A stretch of 6,221 nt of DNA from Candidatus Bathyarchaeota archaeon CG07_land_8_20_14_0_80_47_9 (lineage in GTDB: Archaea; Thermoproteota; Bathyarchaeia; Bathyarchaeales; Bathycorpusculaceae). Made by a program: the position numbers and the translations under genes. The DNA is taken from positions 1-6,221 of the forward strand of contig PEWI01000241.1 in the NCBI GenBank assembly GCA_002779555.1. Reading direction: 5' to 3'. How positions within the stretch are numbered: the first letter of the stretch is position 1; each line of letters begins with the position of its first letter. Below, piece after piece: positions 1-5,534 of this stretch. The notes beneath the pieces were generated by a model. That model saw nothing but the letters and a program-made list of their open reading frames with translations. It ran no database searches and had not been told where the DNA came from.

Positions 1-1
1 T

Positions 2-250
2 ATTCGCGAGATGCTTCAGGCTCTGGACAAAATCGTTCCCGGGATCAATTCGCGGGACACGCTCTTGTACGGTGTCGAGGTGAAGTTCTACTCTTCACGA
101 CTTCAGTTGAGCAACTGTTTAGAAACAAGGATCCGGAACTTGTTCACGGTCGGCGACGGCGCAGGCGTAACTAGAGGGCTTATTCAGGCTTCAGCGTCAG
201 GCGTTATTGTGGCGAGAGAAATAGTAAAGAGAGAAAAGAAGAAGGCGTAA
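2..250 (+). CDS. FAD-dependent dehydrogenase, COG2509-like (C-terminal 82 residues, 5' truncated by the window)
   Basis: The frame is open from the left edge (codons Ile-Arg-Glu precede the first Met), so this is the tail of a longer gene. The segment around GDGAGVTRGLIQASASG is the C-terminal FAD-binding signature of two-dinucleotide-binding-domain flavoproteins. The preceding block (DTLLYGVEVKFYSSR, then a Leu-Glu-Thr segment) fits the uncharacterised FAD-dependent dehydrogenases of COG2509. In that family the GDGAG loop contacts the flavin and the following helix ends the protein, as here (AREIVKREKKKA). The substrate is unknown. Only five bases separate its stop from the next GTG, so it may be co-transcribed with the zinc-ribbon gene. 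Family assignment is from recalled motif patterns; the N-terminal GxGxxG domain lies outside the window. Confidence 0.85.
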   Translation: MREMLQALDKIVPGINSRDTLLYGVEVKFYSSRLQLSNCLETRIRNLFTVGDGAGVTRGLIQASASGVIVAREIVKREKKKA

Positions 251-255
251 GACCT

Positions 256-999
256 GTGTCGGTAATTCAGGAAATACACTGCTCCCACTGCGGGGCGCCT
301 ATAGCTTTTAAACCAGGCGAAATATTGGCAACGTGTAAGTACTGCGGCTACACGGTTGTGATAGAAACTGGAGAAACTTTCACCTTCGAACATTCTATGC
401 TTCTGAACAAGTTTGACCCAGCGCAGGTTGAAGAGCCGGTCCGGGACTGGATGCGTGCAGGTTTCCTTAAGCCCGGTGATCTGGCTAAGAAATCAAAAAT
501 TGTGGAGAAAACCCTGCTGTATTTGCCTTTCTGGGTTGTCTCAGCCGAAGTCGAAAGTGTCTACAAAGGCGTTTTTGAGCGCATAGCTCCACCCGTTGTC
601 AAGGATGGAAAACTGGAGAATGACTATGAATGGCTTGTTTTGGCGCGGAAAGCATCCGAGTTTCCGACAAGAGAGTACAACGTGCCGTTGGAAGGAAAGA
701 TCCCCTATGATTTTAGGAAGATAGAAGGCTTTGCTAAAGTCTTAAACAGCGAGATTGACAAGGATGAAGCCGTGGAGCTTGCTAAGCATGAGATTGAAGA
801 GCTTCATCGTTTCCTAATTCAGAAGGATGTTGACAAAATCATTGACATAAAAACCGAGATAAAGGTGGACCAAGTGGTTTACTTGCATGCCCCAGTCTGG
901 TTCGTAAAATACGAGTATAAAGGCAACGCTTACCAACTGCTAATTGACGGTGCCACCGGCTCATCAATAAAGGGCGACATACCTTCAACAAACCTCTAA
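256..999 (+). CDS. Zinc-ribbon protein with two PxW-type beta motifs, function unknown
   Basis: 247 residues from a GTG start five bases after the upstream stop, with weak purine-rich sequence ahead of it. An N-terminal zinc ribbon is clear: C9-x2-C12-x14-C27-x2-C30. There is no signal peptide or membrane helix. Two segments resemble each other: LLYLPFWVV...VYKG (87-104) and YLHAPVWFVKYEYKG (209-223), the second followed by an IDGATG turn and GDIP (240-243). A charged, probably helical stretch lies at 165-195. The C-terminal pattern (PVW-x-V-x-Y-x-YKG, then a DG-x-TG turn) occurs in bacterial zinc-ribbon proteins often loosely named helicase-like; nothing here supports helicase activity. The neighbours (helical protein, SPFH protein, small membrane protein) suggest an accessory role in a membrane-associated complex, which is inference. 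A promoter-like box after its stop suggests partly independent expression of the downstream genes. Confidence 0.85.
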   Translation: MSVIQEIHCSHCGAPIAFKPGEILATCKYCGYTVVIETGETFTFEHSMLLNKFDPAQVEEPVRDWMRAGFLKPGDLAKKSKIVEKTLLYLPFWVVSAEVESVYKGVFERIAPPVVKDGKLENDYEWLVLARKASEFPTREYNVPLEGKIPYDFRKIEGFAKVLNSEIDKDEAVELAKHEIEELHRFLIQKDVDKIIDIKTEIKVDQVVYLHAPVWFVKYEYKGNAYQLLIDGATGSSIKGDIPSTNL

Positions 1000-1004
1000 A
1001 CATC

Positions 1005-1019
1005 GCGAAACTTTAAAAG
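1005..1019 (+). promoter_or_regulatory. Archaeal BRE/TATA-like promoter for the helical-SPFH-membrane gene trio
   Basis: The short intergenic gap holds GCGAAA followed by CTTTAAAAG, which matches the archaeal purine-rich BRE plus A/T TATA layout. A start site about 25 bases downstream (around 1040) would leave only about 17 bases before the GTG at 1057. That gap has no good Shine-Dalgarno sequence, consistent with a short-leader transcript. It overlaps nothing coding on this strand. Assigned by pattern and spacing only. Confidence 0.55.
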
Positions 1020-1056
1020 TAACCCTTAATCCATCTATTAAATCGGAAAAATCGAT

Positions 1057-1608
1057 GTGAGGAACCTGTTCTTGACCGAGAAAAAAGACATTTACGAAAA
1101 AGCAGAGAAGCAGATGCGGCTTGGTGAACGGATCCTAGCGGAGATACCTGGTTTCCGCGGTTACAAGGAGAAGGAGTTGCGACGCGAATCTGACAGGCTC
1201 ATCAGAGACAACCTGTATCGGAGGCTGTTAGCAGCGAAAAGCGACGTGAAAAGCATTTTCCAGAAGTTGTCTGACCGTCGCGCTTTTGACGTTCTGACGG
1301 ACATGGATCGTCTTGTCGCAAGGTTTGACCGCGTGACAGAGAAGGTTAATCATGCTTCTTATGGGTATGCGGGCTTTTTCGATGTGGTGAAGGTTGAAGA
1401 GGAGAACCTTGACAGAATGATTGATTTTGACAACCAGCTGGTTGATGGCGTTGACAAGATAGCTGAAGAGGTTGCAGCATTCAAGGCAGAAGTTGCACGG
1501 CAGGATTTGACGAACGCGGCGGCGCGTGTGCAGCATTTGGGCGAATTTTTGGGCTCTTTTGAGGGAACGTTTGACAGTAGGCAAGAGGTAATTTTAGGAG
1601 TGAGTTGA
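1057..1608 (+). CDS. Conserved all-helical protein, possible partner of the SPFH protein
   Basis: 183 residues. GTG at 1057 is the only usable start: an in-frame TAA lies at 1039-1041, and the overlapping ATG at 1055 is followed at once by TGA. The protein is rich in Lys, Arg, Glu and Asp and looks helical throughout, with no membrane segment and no cysteine. Two blocks look conserved in type: IPGFRGYKEKELRRESDR (30-47), and a region at 99-128 with an ASYGYAGFFDVVKVEE core followed by LDRMIDFD. I recall similar blocks in uncharacterised bacterial proteins encoded beside SPFH/zinc-ribbon genes. It is a soluble helical protein in the position PspA-like proteins occupy in some SPFH operons, but it is shorter than PspA (about 220-230 residues) and I cannot claim homology. 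Its stop is one base before the SPFH start, so the two are probably translationally coupled. Confidence 0.85.
   Translation: MRNLFLTEKKDIYEKAEKQMRLGERILAEIPGFRGYKEKELRRESDRLIRDNLYRRLLAAKSDVKSIFQKLSDRRAFDVLTDMDRLVARFDRVTEKVNHASYGYAGFFDVVKVEEENLDRMIDFDNQLVDGVDKIAEEVAAFKAEVARQDLTNAAARVQHLGEFLGSFEGTFDSRQEVILGVS
1596..1600 (+). promoter_or_regulatory. Shine-Dalgarno site of the SPFH gene
   Basis: AGGAG, continuing as TGA (GGAGTGA), complements the archaeal 16S 3' end and sits nine bases before the ATG at 1610. It lies inside the last codons of the helical-protein gene, which fixes the SPFH start and supports coupling of the two genes. Confidence 0.75.
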
Positions 1609-1609
1609 G

Positions 1610-2578
1610 ATGCCGCAAGTCATAGAGTGGAAGAATCCGGGTCCAGAAGACGTTCTTTGGAGGTATCCAGACGAGGAGATCACGTGGGGCGCTCAGCTGA
1701 TTGTCCACGAATATGAGACAGCAGTGTTTTTCAGGGACGGTAAGGCCTATGATGTTTTCAATGCAGGAAGACATACACTGACAACGTTGAATCTGCCGTT
1801 GTTAACTGGTCTGCTCACGAGGATTGCTGGTTACAAGGAGAAACCTTTCAAGGCCGCGGTGATTTTCATTTCAACCAAGGTGTTTGCCGGGAAGTACGGC
1901 ACGCAGGCCCAGACGACAGAACTTGCTCCGCTGAAGGTTTATGGCGGTTTCTGGTTTAAGGTTGAAAGTGCGCAGCTGTTCGTGAATGAGGTTGTGGGTG
2001 GGCAGAACGCGTACACAAGTGAGGATGTCAACAATTACCTGCGCGGTTTCTTGAATGAGAAAATCATCGACGAGCTTTCAAGGTACGATCTGTTGACTGT
2101 CTTCACAAGGCTTGACGAGACCTCGGTGGTTGTGAAAAACGCGATTTCAGACTACTTCAAGCGCATAGGTTTGGAACTGACGGATCTCAGGTTTGAAGGG
2201 ATTGACACTACGCCTGAGTATCGTGAGCGGCTGTTCTGGCTCAGAACTGGAAGGGCAGCGCCTGAAGAGGTGCTGAGGATGGAGACCGTGAAGAAAGCTG
2301 CCGAAGAGCTTGGAAAGTCGCCGGGTGCGGGCTTAGGAACTGGCATGGTGCTTATACCTCAGGTGATGACGCCGTATGGTCCAGCGCAGGCGCCAGCAGC
2401 TGCTCTAGTCATATGTCCAAAATGCAACGCGAAAATCCCTGCTACTTCAAAGTTCTGTTCAGAGTGCGGGACGACGATAACTCCGCCGTCAGGCGGAACA
2501 ATGAACTGTCCTAAGTGTGGCAAGACGATTCCTGCTGGATCCAAGTTCTGTCCTGAATGTGGCGAGAAAACCCAGTAG
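1610..2578 (+). CDS. SPFH/band-7 domain protein with two C-terminal zinc ribbons (YdjI-like)
   Basis: 322 residues. Residues 1-20 resemble the short leader of YdjI-type SPFH proteins (VIEWKNPGPEDVLWRYP). The SPFH core follows: ITWGAQLIVHEYETAVFFRDG (24-44), an AGRHTL turn at 52-57, a beta segment at 105-118, and a helical part with NNYLRGFLNEKIIDELS (141-157) and an ISDYFKRIGLELTDLRFEGI stretch (179-198). An Ala/Glu-rich helix (216-236) and a Pro/Ala/Gly linker (237-265) lead to two tandem zinc ribbons, C269/C272/C283/C286 and C300/C303/C314/C317. There is no N-terminal membrane helix, unlike stomatin or HflK/C, so membrane contact would be peripheral or through a partner. SPFH proteins oligomerise into membrane-associated scaffolds. 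The B. subtilis relative YdjI is needed to bring PspA to the membrane. By analogy this is the core of the four-gene cassette; the archaeal function is inferred. Confidence 0.9.
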   Translation: MPQVIEWKNPGPEDVLWRYPDEEITWGAQLIVHEYETAVFFRDGKAYDVFNAGRHTLTTLNLPLLTGLLTRIAGYKEKPFKAAVIFISTKVFAGKYGTQAQTTELAPLKVYGGFWFKVESAQLFVNEVVGGQNAYTSEDVNNYLRGFLNEKIIDELSRYDLLTVFTRLDETSVVVKNAISDYFKRIGLELTDLRFEGIDTTPEYRERLFWLRTGRAAPEEVLRMETVKKAAEELGKSPGAGLGTGMVLIPQVMTPYGPAQAPAAALVICPKCNAKIPATSKFCSECGTTITPPSGGTMNCPKCGKTIPAGSKFCPECGEKTQ

Positions 2579-2595
2579 AGGGCGTGATTTGAGAA

Positions 2596-2934
2596 TTGGC
2601 TAGCTCTGCAAACAGGGGCCTGCTGTCGATAGGTGCCTTCTTCGTCATCCTAGTGGTTTCCATAGTTCTTGGGGCATTCGTTGTCGGTTGGCTGACGGTT
2701 CCGCCGATGATAATTGCGTTGTGCGGTTGCTGGATGCTGGTGCTTGGCGGGATGCAGACTTCAAGTCCGCAAAAATATGGGCGCAGCGCGTTCAGTCTTT
2801 TCGGGTGGGGGTTGCTCTTCATCGCTCTGGGCAGTGCATGGTTCTTGTACGGGTTTGGCTGGATTTACTCTCTCGCTGTAGTACTGCTCGTTCTTGGTGC
2901 TTTGGCAATCGCGGCTGCGTTTCGAAGGAAGTAG
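2596..2934 (+). CDS. Small integral membrane protein with four predicted helices
   Basis: 112 residues from a TTG start; GGCGTGAT (2581-2588) seven bases upstream is a reasonable Shine-Dalgarno match and decides this start. Four hydrophobic segments are visible at about 8-32, 34-52, 65-84 and 88-108. A short polar loop (TSSPQKYGRS, 55-64) lies between the second and third, and a basic RRK ends the protein. There is no cleavable signal peptide and no recognisable catalytic motif. It lies 17 bases after the SPFH stop and is the only integral membrane protein in the set, so it is the natural candidate for the membrane anchor, as YdjH/YdjG are in the Bacillus operon. That role is inference; the sequence itself matches no family I can name. 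Confidence 0.8.
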   Translation: MASSANRGLLSIGAFFVILVVSIVLGAFVVGWLTVPPMIIALCGCWMLVLGGMQTSSPQKYGRSAFSLFGWGLLFIALGSAWFLYGFGWIYSLAVVLLVLGALAIAAAFRRK

Positions 2935-2947
2935 TCTGCTCTTCCTC

Positions 2948-2961
2948 TGAAACGCTTTTTA
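2948..2961 (+). promoter_or_regulatory. BRE/TATA-like promoter of lysS
   Basis: TGAAACGCTTTTTA lies between the membrane-protein stop and lysS, with a BRE-like GAAACG followed by a T/A-rich box. A start site about 25 bases downstream falls near 2985, about 18 bases before the lysS ATG. The T-run in the box could also help end the upstream transcript. Confidence 0.5.
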
Positions 2962-3002
2962 TCTGTAATAACATTTTATGCTGTTAGAGGATTAGGCTCA
3001 TC

Positions 3003-4607
3003 ATGAGCGAGGAAATGATTGGCCGCGGAACATGGTACGACAAGATGGCTGCGGACATTGTCGATAGAGAGCGCAAGCTTGGCAGAAGTCTCCAGCTAAT
3101 CAGAACTGAGATGGGTCTCGGAGCTTCTGGTTTTCCGCACATTGGCAGCTTGGGCGATGCCTCCCGTTCTTTCGCGGTTACCTTGGCTCTCAAGGACCAG
3201 GGTTACGGTTCAGAGTTAATTGCGTTCTGCGACGATAAAGACGGTTTGCGTAAGGTTCCTGTTGGTTTGCCGAAGTCTTTGGAGAAGTATTTGGGGTTCC
3301 CTGTCTCAAGCATTCCAGACCCGTTTGGATGTCATGAAAGTTACGGTCGCCACATGAGTTCGCTGCTGCTTGACGCTTTGGACAAGTGTGGAATAGAGTA
3401 TCGTTACGTGTCTGCCTTAGACGCCTATGAGAAGGGACTGTTGAACAAGGAAATTGAGACTTTGCTTTTGAATGCGAAAAAGGTAGGCGAAATAGTCAAG
3501 GAAGAGGTGGGACAGGAGCGTTACACTGAGGTTTTACCGTATTTCCCAATATGCGGCAATTGCGGGCGTATATACACTACTAAGGCTTTGGAGTATCTTC
3601 CGAAGGAGAACAAGGTTACGTATGTTTGTGATGGTATGGAGATAAAGGGCAAGTGGCTTGAAGGTTGCGGTTTCAAGGGCGAGGCAAACGTAGCGAGAGC
3701 TGAAGGTAAGCTGAGCTGGAAGGGCGAGTTCGCGGCGAGGTGGAGGGCTCTTGACATCAGGTTTGAAGCTTATGGCAAAGACATTGAAGATTCGGTTCGG
3801 ATTAATGACAGGATTTGTCGGGAAATATTGTGTTTTGAGCCGCCTTCGCATGCTAGGTACGAGATGTTTCTGGACAAGAGCGGGCGGAAGATTTCGAAAT
3901 CAACAGGCAACGTTTTCACGTCGCAGGTGTGGTTCCGCTATGGGTCGCCTCAGTCGTTGCTATTGTTGATGTTGAAGAGGTTTGTTGGGACGCGGACTTT
4001 GAATGTCACGGATATTCCCACGTACGTGAATGAGCTGGATGACTTGGAGGATGTGTACTTTGGAAAGAAACCGGCGAAGGATGAGAGGGAGCTTGTCAAA
4101 CTGCGTGGGTTGTATGAATATTGTTGGGCGCTGAAGCCTCCGCAGAAGCCTAGCGTCAAGGTGCCTTTCAATTTGATGACTTTCTTGGTTAAGATGGCGC
4201 CTAAAGGCAGTGGAGAGGAATTCATAGCTGAGAAGCTTCGAGGGTATGGGTATTTGCAGAAAAGTCAGACGCTTGATGACAGTTTGAGAAGGCGAATCGA
4301 GTATGCGTCTAATTGGATAAAGGATTTTGAAGAGATAAAGGAAACGGCTGTTGGCCTATCCAGTGCGGAGAAGGCTGCAATGGCTGAGCTGGTTGAAGTG
4401 TTGAAGGGTGAAGATGATGCTGAGAAGATTCAGAACGCCATATTCAACGTGGCTAAGAAGCGTGGTTTGCAGTTGGGCAGTTTCTTCAAATCCCTTTACA
4501 TGATTCTTCTAGGAGTTCCGCATGGGCCTAGGCTGGGGCCTTACTTAGTTGCGATGGGAAAGCAAAACGTGATTGACGCTTTGCAGAGAGCGTTAAGCAA
4601 GAGTTGA
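3003..4607 (+). CDS. lysS: Lysyl-tRNA synthetase, class I
   Basis: 534 residues, the usual length for class I LysRS, which charges tRNA-Lys in the cytoplasm using ATP. The Rossmann catalytic domain carries the HIGH-type motif as PHIGS (45-49, after GLGASGF) and the KMSKS-type loop as KISKS (296-300, followed by TGN). A four-cysteine zinc site, C184-x2-C187 with C209 and C222, sits in the insertion. KLSWKGEFAARWRALDIRFE (236-255) and the EPP segment at 279-281 are typical of the class I enzyme. The C-terminal 200 residues are the helical anticodon-binding part. Class I LysRS is the common archaeal form, whereas most bacteria and eukaryotes use class II. ATG 3003 is chosen over ATG 3015 because AGAGG (2986-2990) and the promoter spacing fit it better; for the second ATG the GAGG is too close. 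It is a stand-alone gene with its own promoter and terminator. Confidence 0.95.
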   Translation: MSEEMIGRGTWYDKMAADIVDRERKLGRSLQLIRTEMGLGASGFPHIGSLGDASRSFAVTLALKDQGYGSELIAFCDDKDGLRKVPVGLPKSLEKYLGFPVSSIPDPFGCHESYGRHMSSLLLDALDKCGIEYRYVSALDAYEKGLLNKEIETLLLNAKKVGEIVKEEVGQERYTEVLPYFPICGNCGRIYTTKALEYLPKENKVTYVCDGMEIKGKWLEGCGFKGEANVARAEGKLSWKGEFAARWRALDIRFEAYGKDIEDSVRINDRICREILCFEPPSHARYEMFLDKSGRKISKSTGNVFTSQVWFRYGSPQSLLLLMLKRFVGTRTLNVTDIPTYVNELDDLEDVYFGKKPAKDERELVKLRGLYEYCWALKPPQKPSVKVPFNLMTFLVKMAPKGSGEEFIAEKLRGYGYLQKSQTLDDSLRRRIEYASNWIKDFEEIKETAVGLSSAEKAAMAELVEVLKGEDDAEKIQNAIFNVAKKRGLQLGSFFKSLYMILLGVPHGPRLGPYLVAMGKQNVIDALQRALSKS

Positions 4608-4633
4608 AACTGCGAATAAGCATGTCTAAACCC

Positions 4634-4640
4634 TTTTTTT
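4634..4640 (+). terminator. T-run terminator after lysS
   Basis: Seven consecutive T, preceded by CCC, 27 bases after the lysS stop, with no convincing hairpin. This is the usual archaeal intrinsic terminator form. It lies before the converging minus-strand gene. Confidence 0.6.
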
Positions 4641-4663
4641 GCATCAACTATATCTCTTGTACG

Positions 4664-4733
4664 ATGGGCTCGTAGTCTAGGCTGGACTAGCACTTCTATG
4701 GCGATATTTTCCGCGCAACCTCTATTTTTCCTG
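4664..4733 (+). repeat. tRNA-like imperfect repeat, copy A
   Basis: Copy A of a ~70-bp direct repeat whose partner lies 736 bases downstream. The first 51 columns align without a gap and differ at nine positions, all transitions. It opens with GGGCTCGTAGTCTAGGCTGG, which fits tRNA positions 1-19 (acceptor strand, U8, D stem, A14, G18G19). A CTTCTATG segment further on resembles a tRNA-Arg (TCT) anticodon loop. No T arm or 3' acceptor strand follows, so it is not a full tRNA. TAGTCTA (4673-4679) and TGGACTA (4683-4689) form a seven-pair hairpin with one G-U. On the minus strand the segment from 4696 encodes the last residues and the TAG stop of the metallopeptidase-like gene. Confidence 0.7.
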
Positions 4734-5340
4734 AGAAATCTGCATTCTCGATTGCTTCTGGTCTAAATATCATGTTGTAGATGCTAGTCATGTGCGAATT
4801 CTGCGCGGACCGATTCTGTGCAAAGACTGCGAAATATTCTTTGGTAAGTTCTCTGACCTTTTCTTCATCGTTTGCGTATTTCAAATGCAGTAGCTCATGT
4901 ATCAATGCAGCCCTTGCCCGACTCCCAGCATACAATGTGAACTTGTCTTTCCCAGACTCTTGCATGAGTTCTTGACAGAACTTCAATGTTTTTGGGTAGA
5001 TCTGGATTCTTCCTCTGTTAGTGTTGCAATGCCCTGCAAGCCCATTTCCATTTTTCCTTTGAGACGGGAAAACTATGACTTGCACGTCTCTGACCCTGTG
5101 CTCTTCTATGTTTTCCTTTCTCAACATCCAACTAAGAAACTTTTGGAATGAAGGCCTTCTCAAGGTTCTAAGTACAAAAGAGGCATATTTCATGTAAAAA
5201 CCAACCTGCTTCTGAGAGGGGTCCCCAAGTTTCTCGGGATGAACAGTTATTTTCATTTTATTAGAGAGCATTTTTGAACTTAACTCACGCGCTTCTATTC
5301 TGTGTTGCTTCTCACTCTTAGCTCTTCCCCAACTGGTCAA
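4696..5340 (-). CDS. Small HEXXH metallopeptidase-like protein, archaeal, uncharacterised
   Basis: Up to 214 residues from TTG at 5340. ATG starts at residues 24 and 29 are alternatives, and the basic first 28 residues may not be translated. The zincin motif is H148-E149-L-L-H152 in ALIHELLHLKYANDEEKVREL, on a long helix. The usual YgjP/SprT-like third histidine is absent; D158, E159 or E160 could supply the third ligand. Upstream, a VQVIVFP strand (86-92), the NGNGLAGHC turn (97-105) and a GRIQIYPKTLKFCQELMQ segment (110-127) form a plausible beta/helix lead-in. There is no signal peptide or membrane helix, so it is probably cytoplasmic. It is a single gene converging on lysS, with a TATA-like box about 27 bases ahead of the TTG, which suggests a leaderless message. 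The last 13 residues and stop lie in repeat copy A. Substrate unknown; enzymatic activity unproven. Confidence 0.75.
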   Translation of the reverse strand: MTSWGRAKSEKQHRIEARELSSKMLSNKMKITVHPEKLGDPSQKQVGFYMKYASFVLRTLRRPSFQKFLSWMLRKENIEEHRVRDVQVIVFPSQRKNGNGLAGHCNTNRGRIQIYPKTLKFCQELMQESGKDKFTLYAGSRARAALIHELLHLKYANDEEKVRELTKEYFAVFAQNRSAQNSHMTSIYNMIFRPEAIENADFSGKIEVARKISP

Positions 5341-5363
5341 ACTGCACGAGTCTTAGCCTCAGA

Positions 5364-5372
5364 GTTTATATC
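5364..5372 (-). promoter_or_regulatory. TATA-like box of the metallopeptidase-like gene
   Basis: Read on the minus strand, GATATAAAC is an A/T box centred about 27 bases upstream of the TTG at 5340. That is the spacing expected if transcription begins at or near the start codon. No clear BRE can be made out. Because the box is nearly self-complementary, its orientation is taken from the gene position. Confidence 0.4.
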
Positions 5373-5375
5373 ATT

Positions 5376-5384
5376 AAAAAAGGG
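5376..5384 (-). terminator. Possible minus-strand T-run terminator
   Basis: On the minus strand CCCTTTTTT lies downstream of repeat copy B and the truncated gene at 5535-5693, just ahead of the metallopeptidase promoter. It could end transcription from the accessory region. There is no hairpin. Confidence 0.35.
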
Positions 5385-5399
5385 TAGTAATCCAGTTGT

Positions 5400-5468
5400 A
5401 TGGGCCCGTAGTCTAGGCTAGACTAACACTTTTGTGGTGACATCTCCCGCAAAATCACTCTTTTTCTG
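5400..5468 (+). repeat. tRNA-like imperfect repeat, copy B
   Basis: Partner of copy A at 4664-4733: 42 of the first 51 columns are identical and the rest are transitions, then a one-base gap and a similar T-rich end. It opens with GGGCCCGTAGTCTAG, again like a tRNA 5' end, but lacks G18G19. TAGTCTA (5409-5415) and TAGACTA (5419-5425) form a perfect seven-pair hairpin with a GGC loop. On the minus strand it reads RVILREMSPQKC-stop, comparable to EVARKISP-stop at the end of the metallopeptidase gene, but here it has no intact gene upstream. No T arm or 3' acceptor strand follows. Confidence 0.7.
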
Positions 5469-5534
5469 TTTTCAAGCCGATACTACGAGCATCCCAGAGG
5501 CCCTTTTTACACCGAGACCATTCTAGGGCCCTGT

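Noticed and set aside
1228..1584. 118-codon minus-strand ORF opposite the helical-protein gene
   Set aside because: The plus-strand frame is longer, in operon position and has patterned conserved-type blocks; the minus frame is a Cys/Arg-rich shadow.
2688..2987. 99-codon plus-strand ORF overlapping the membrane protein
   Set aside because: It overlaps a frame with four clean hydrophobic helices and a Shine-Dalgarno match; its own product is irregular and Cys/Ser/Arg-rich.
3015..4607. Alternative lysS start at ATG 3015
   Set aside because: Its GAGG is only about two bases away, too close for a ribosome site; ATG 3003 has better spacing. The difference is four residues only.
4664..4740. Complete tRNA gene at repeat copy A (or at copy B)
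   Set aside because: The 5' portion fits, but neither copy is followed by a T arm (GGTTCGA type) or by a 3' strand able to pair with GGGCTCG/GGGCCCG at a tRNA distance, and the anticodon stem is poor.
5402..5531. A ~130-base RNA closed by GGGCCC at both ends
   Set aside because: GGGCCC is self-complementary, so two copies pair trivially, and no consistent internal structure or T arm was found between them.
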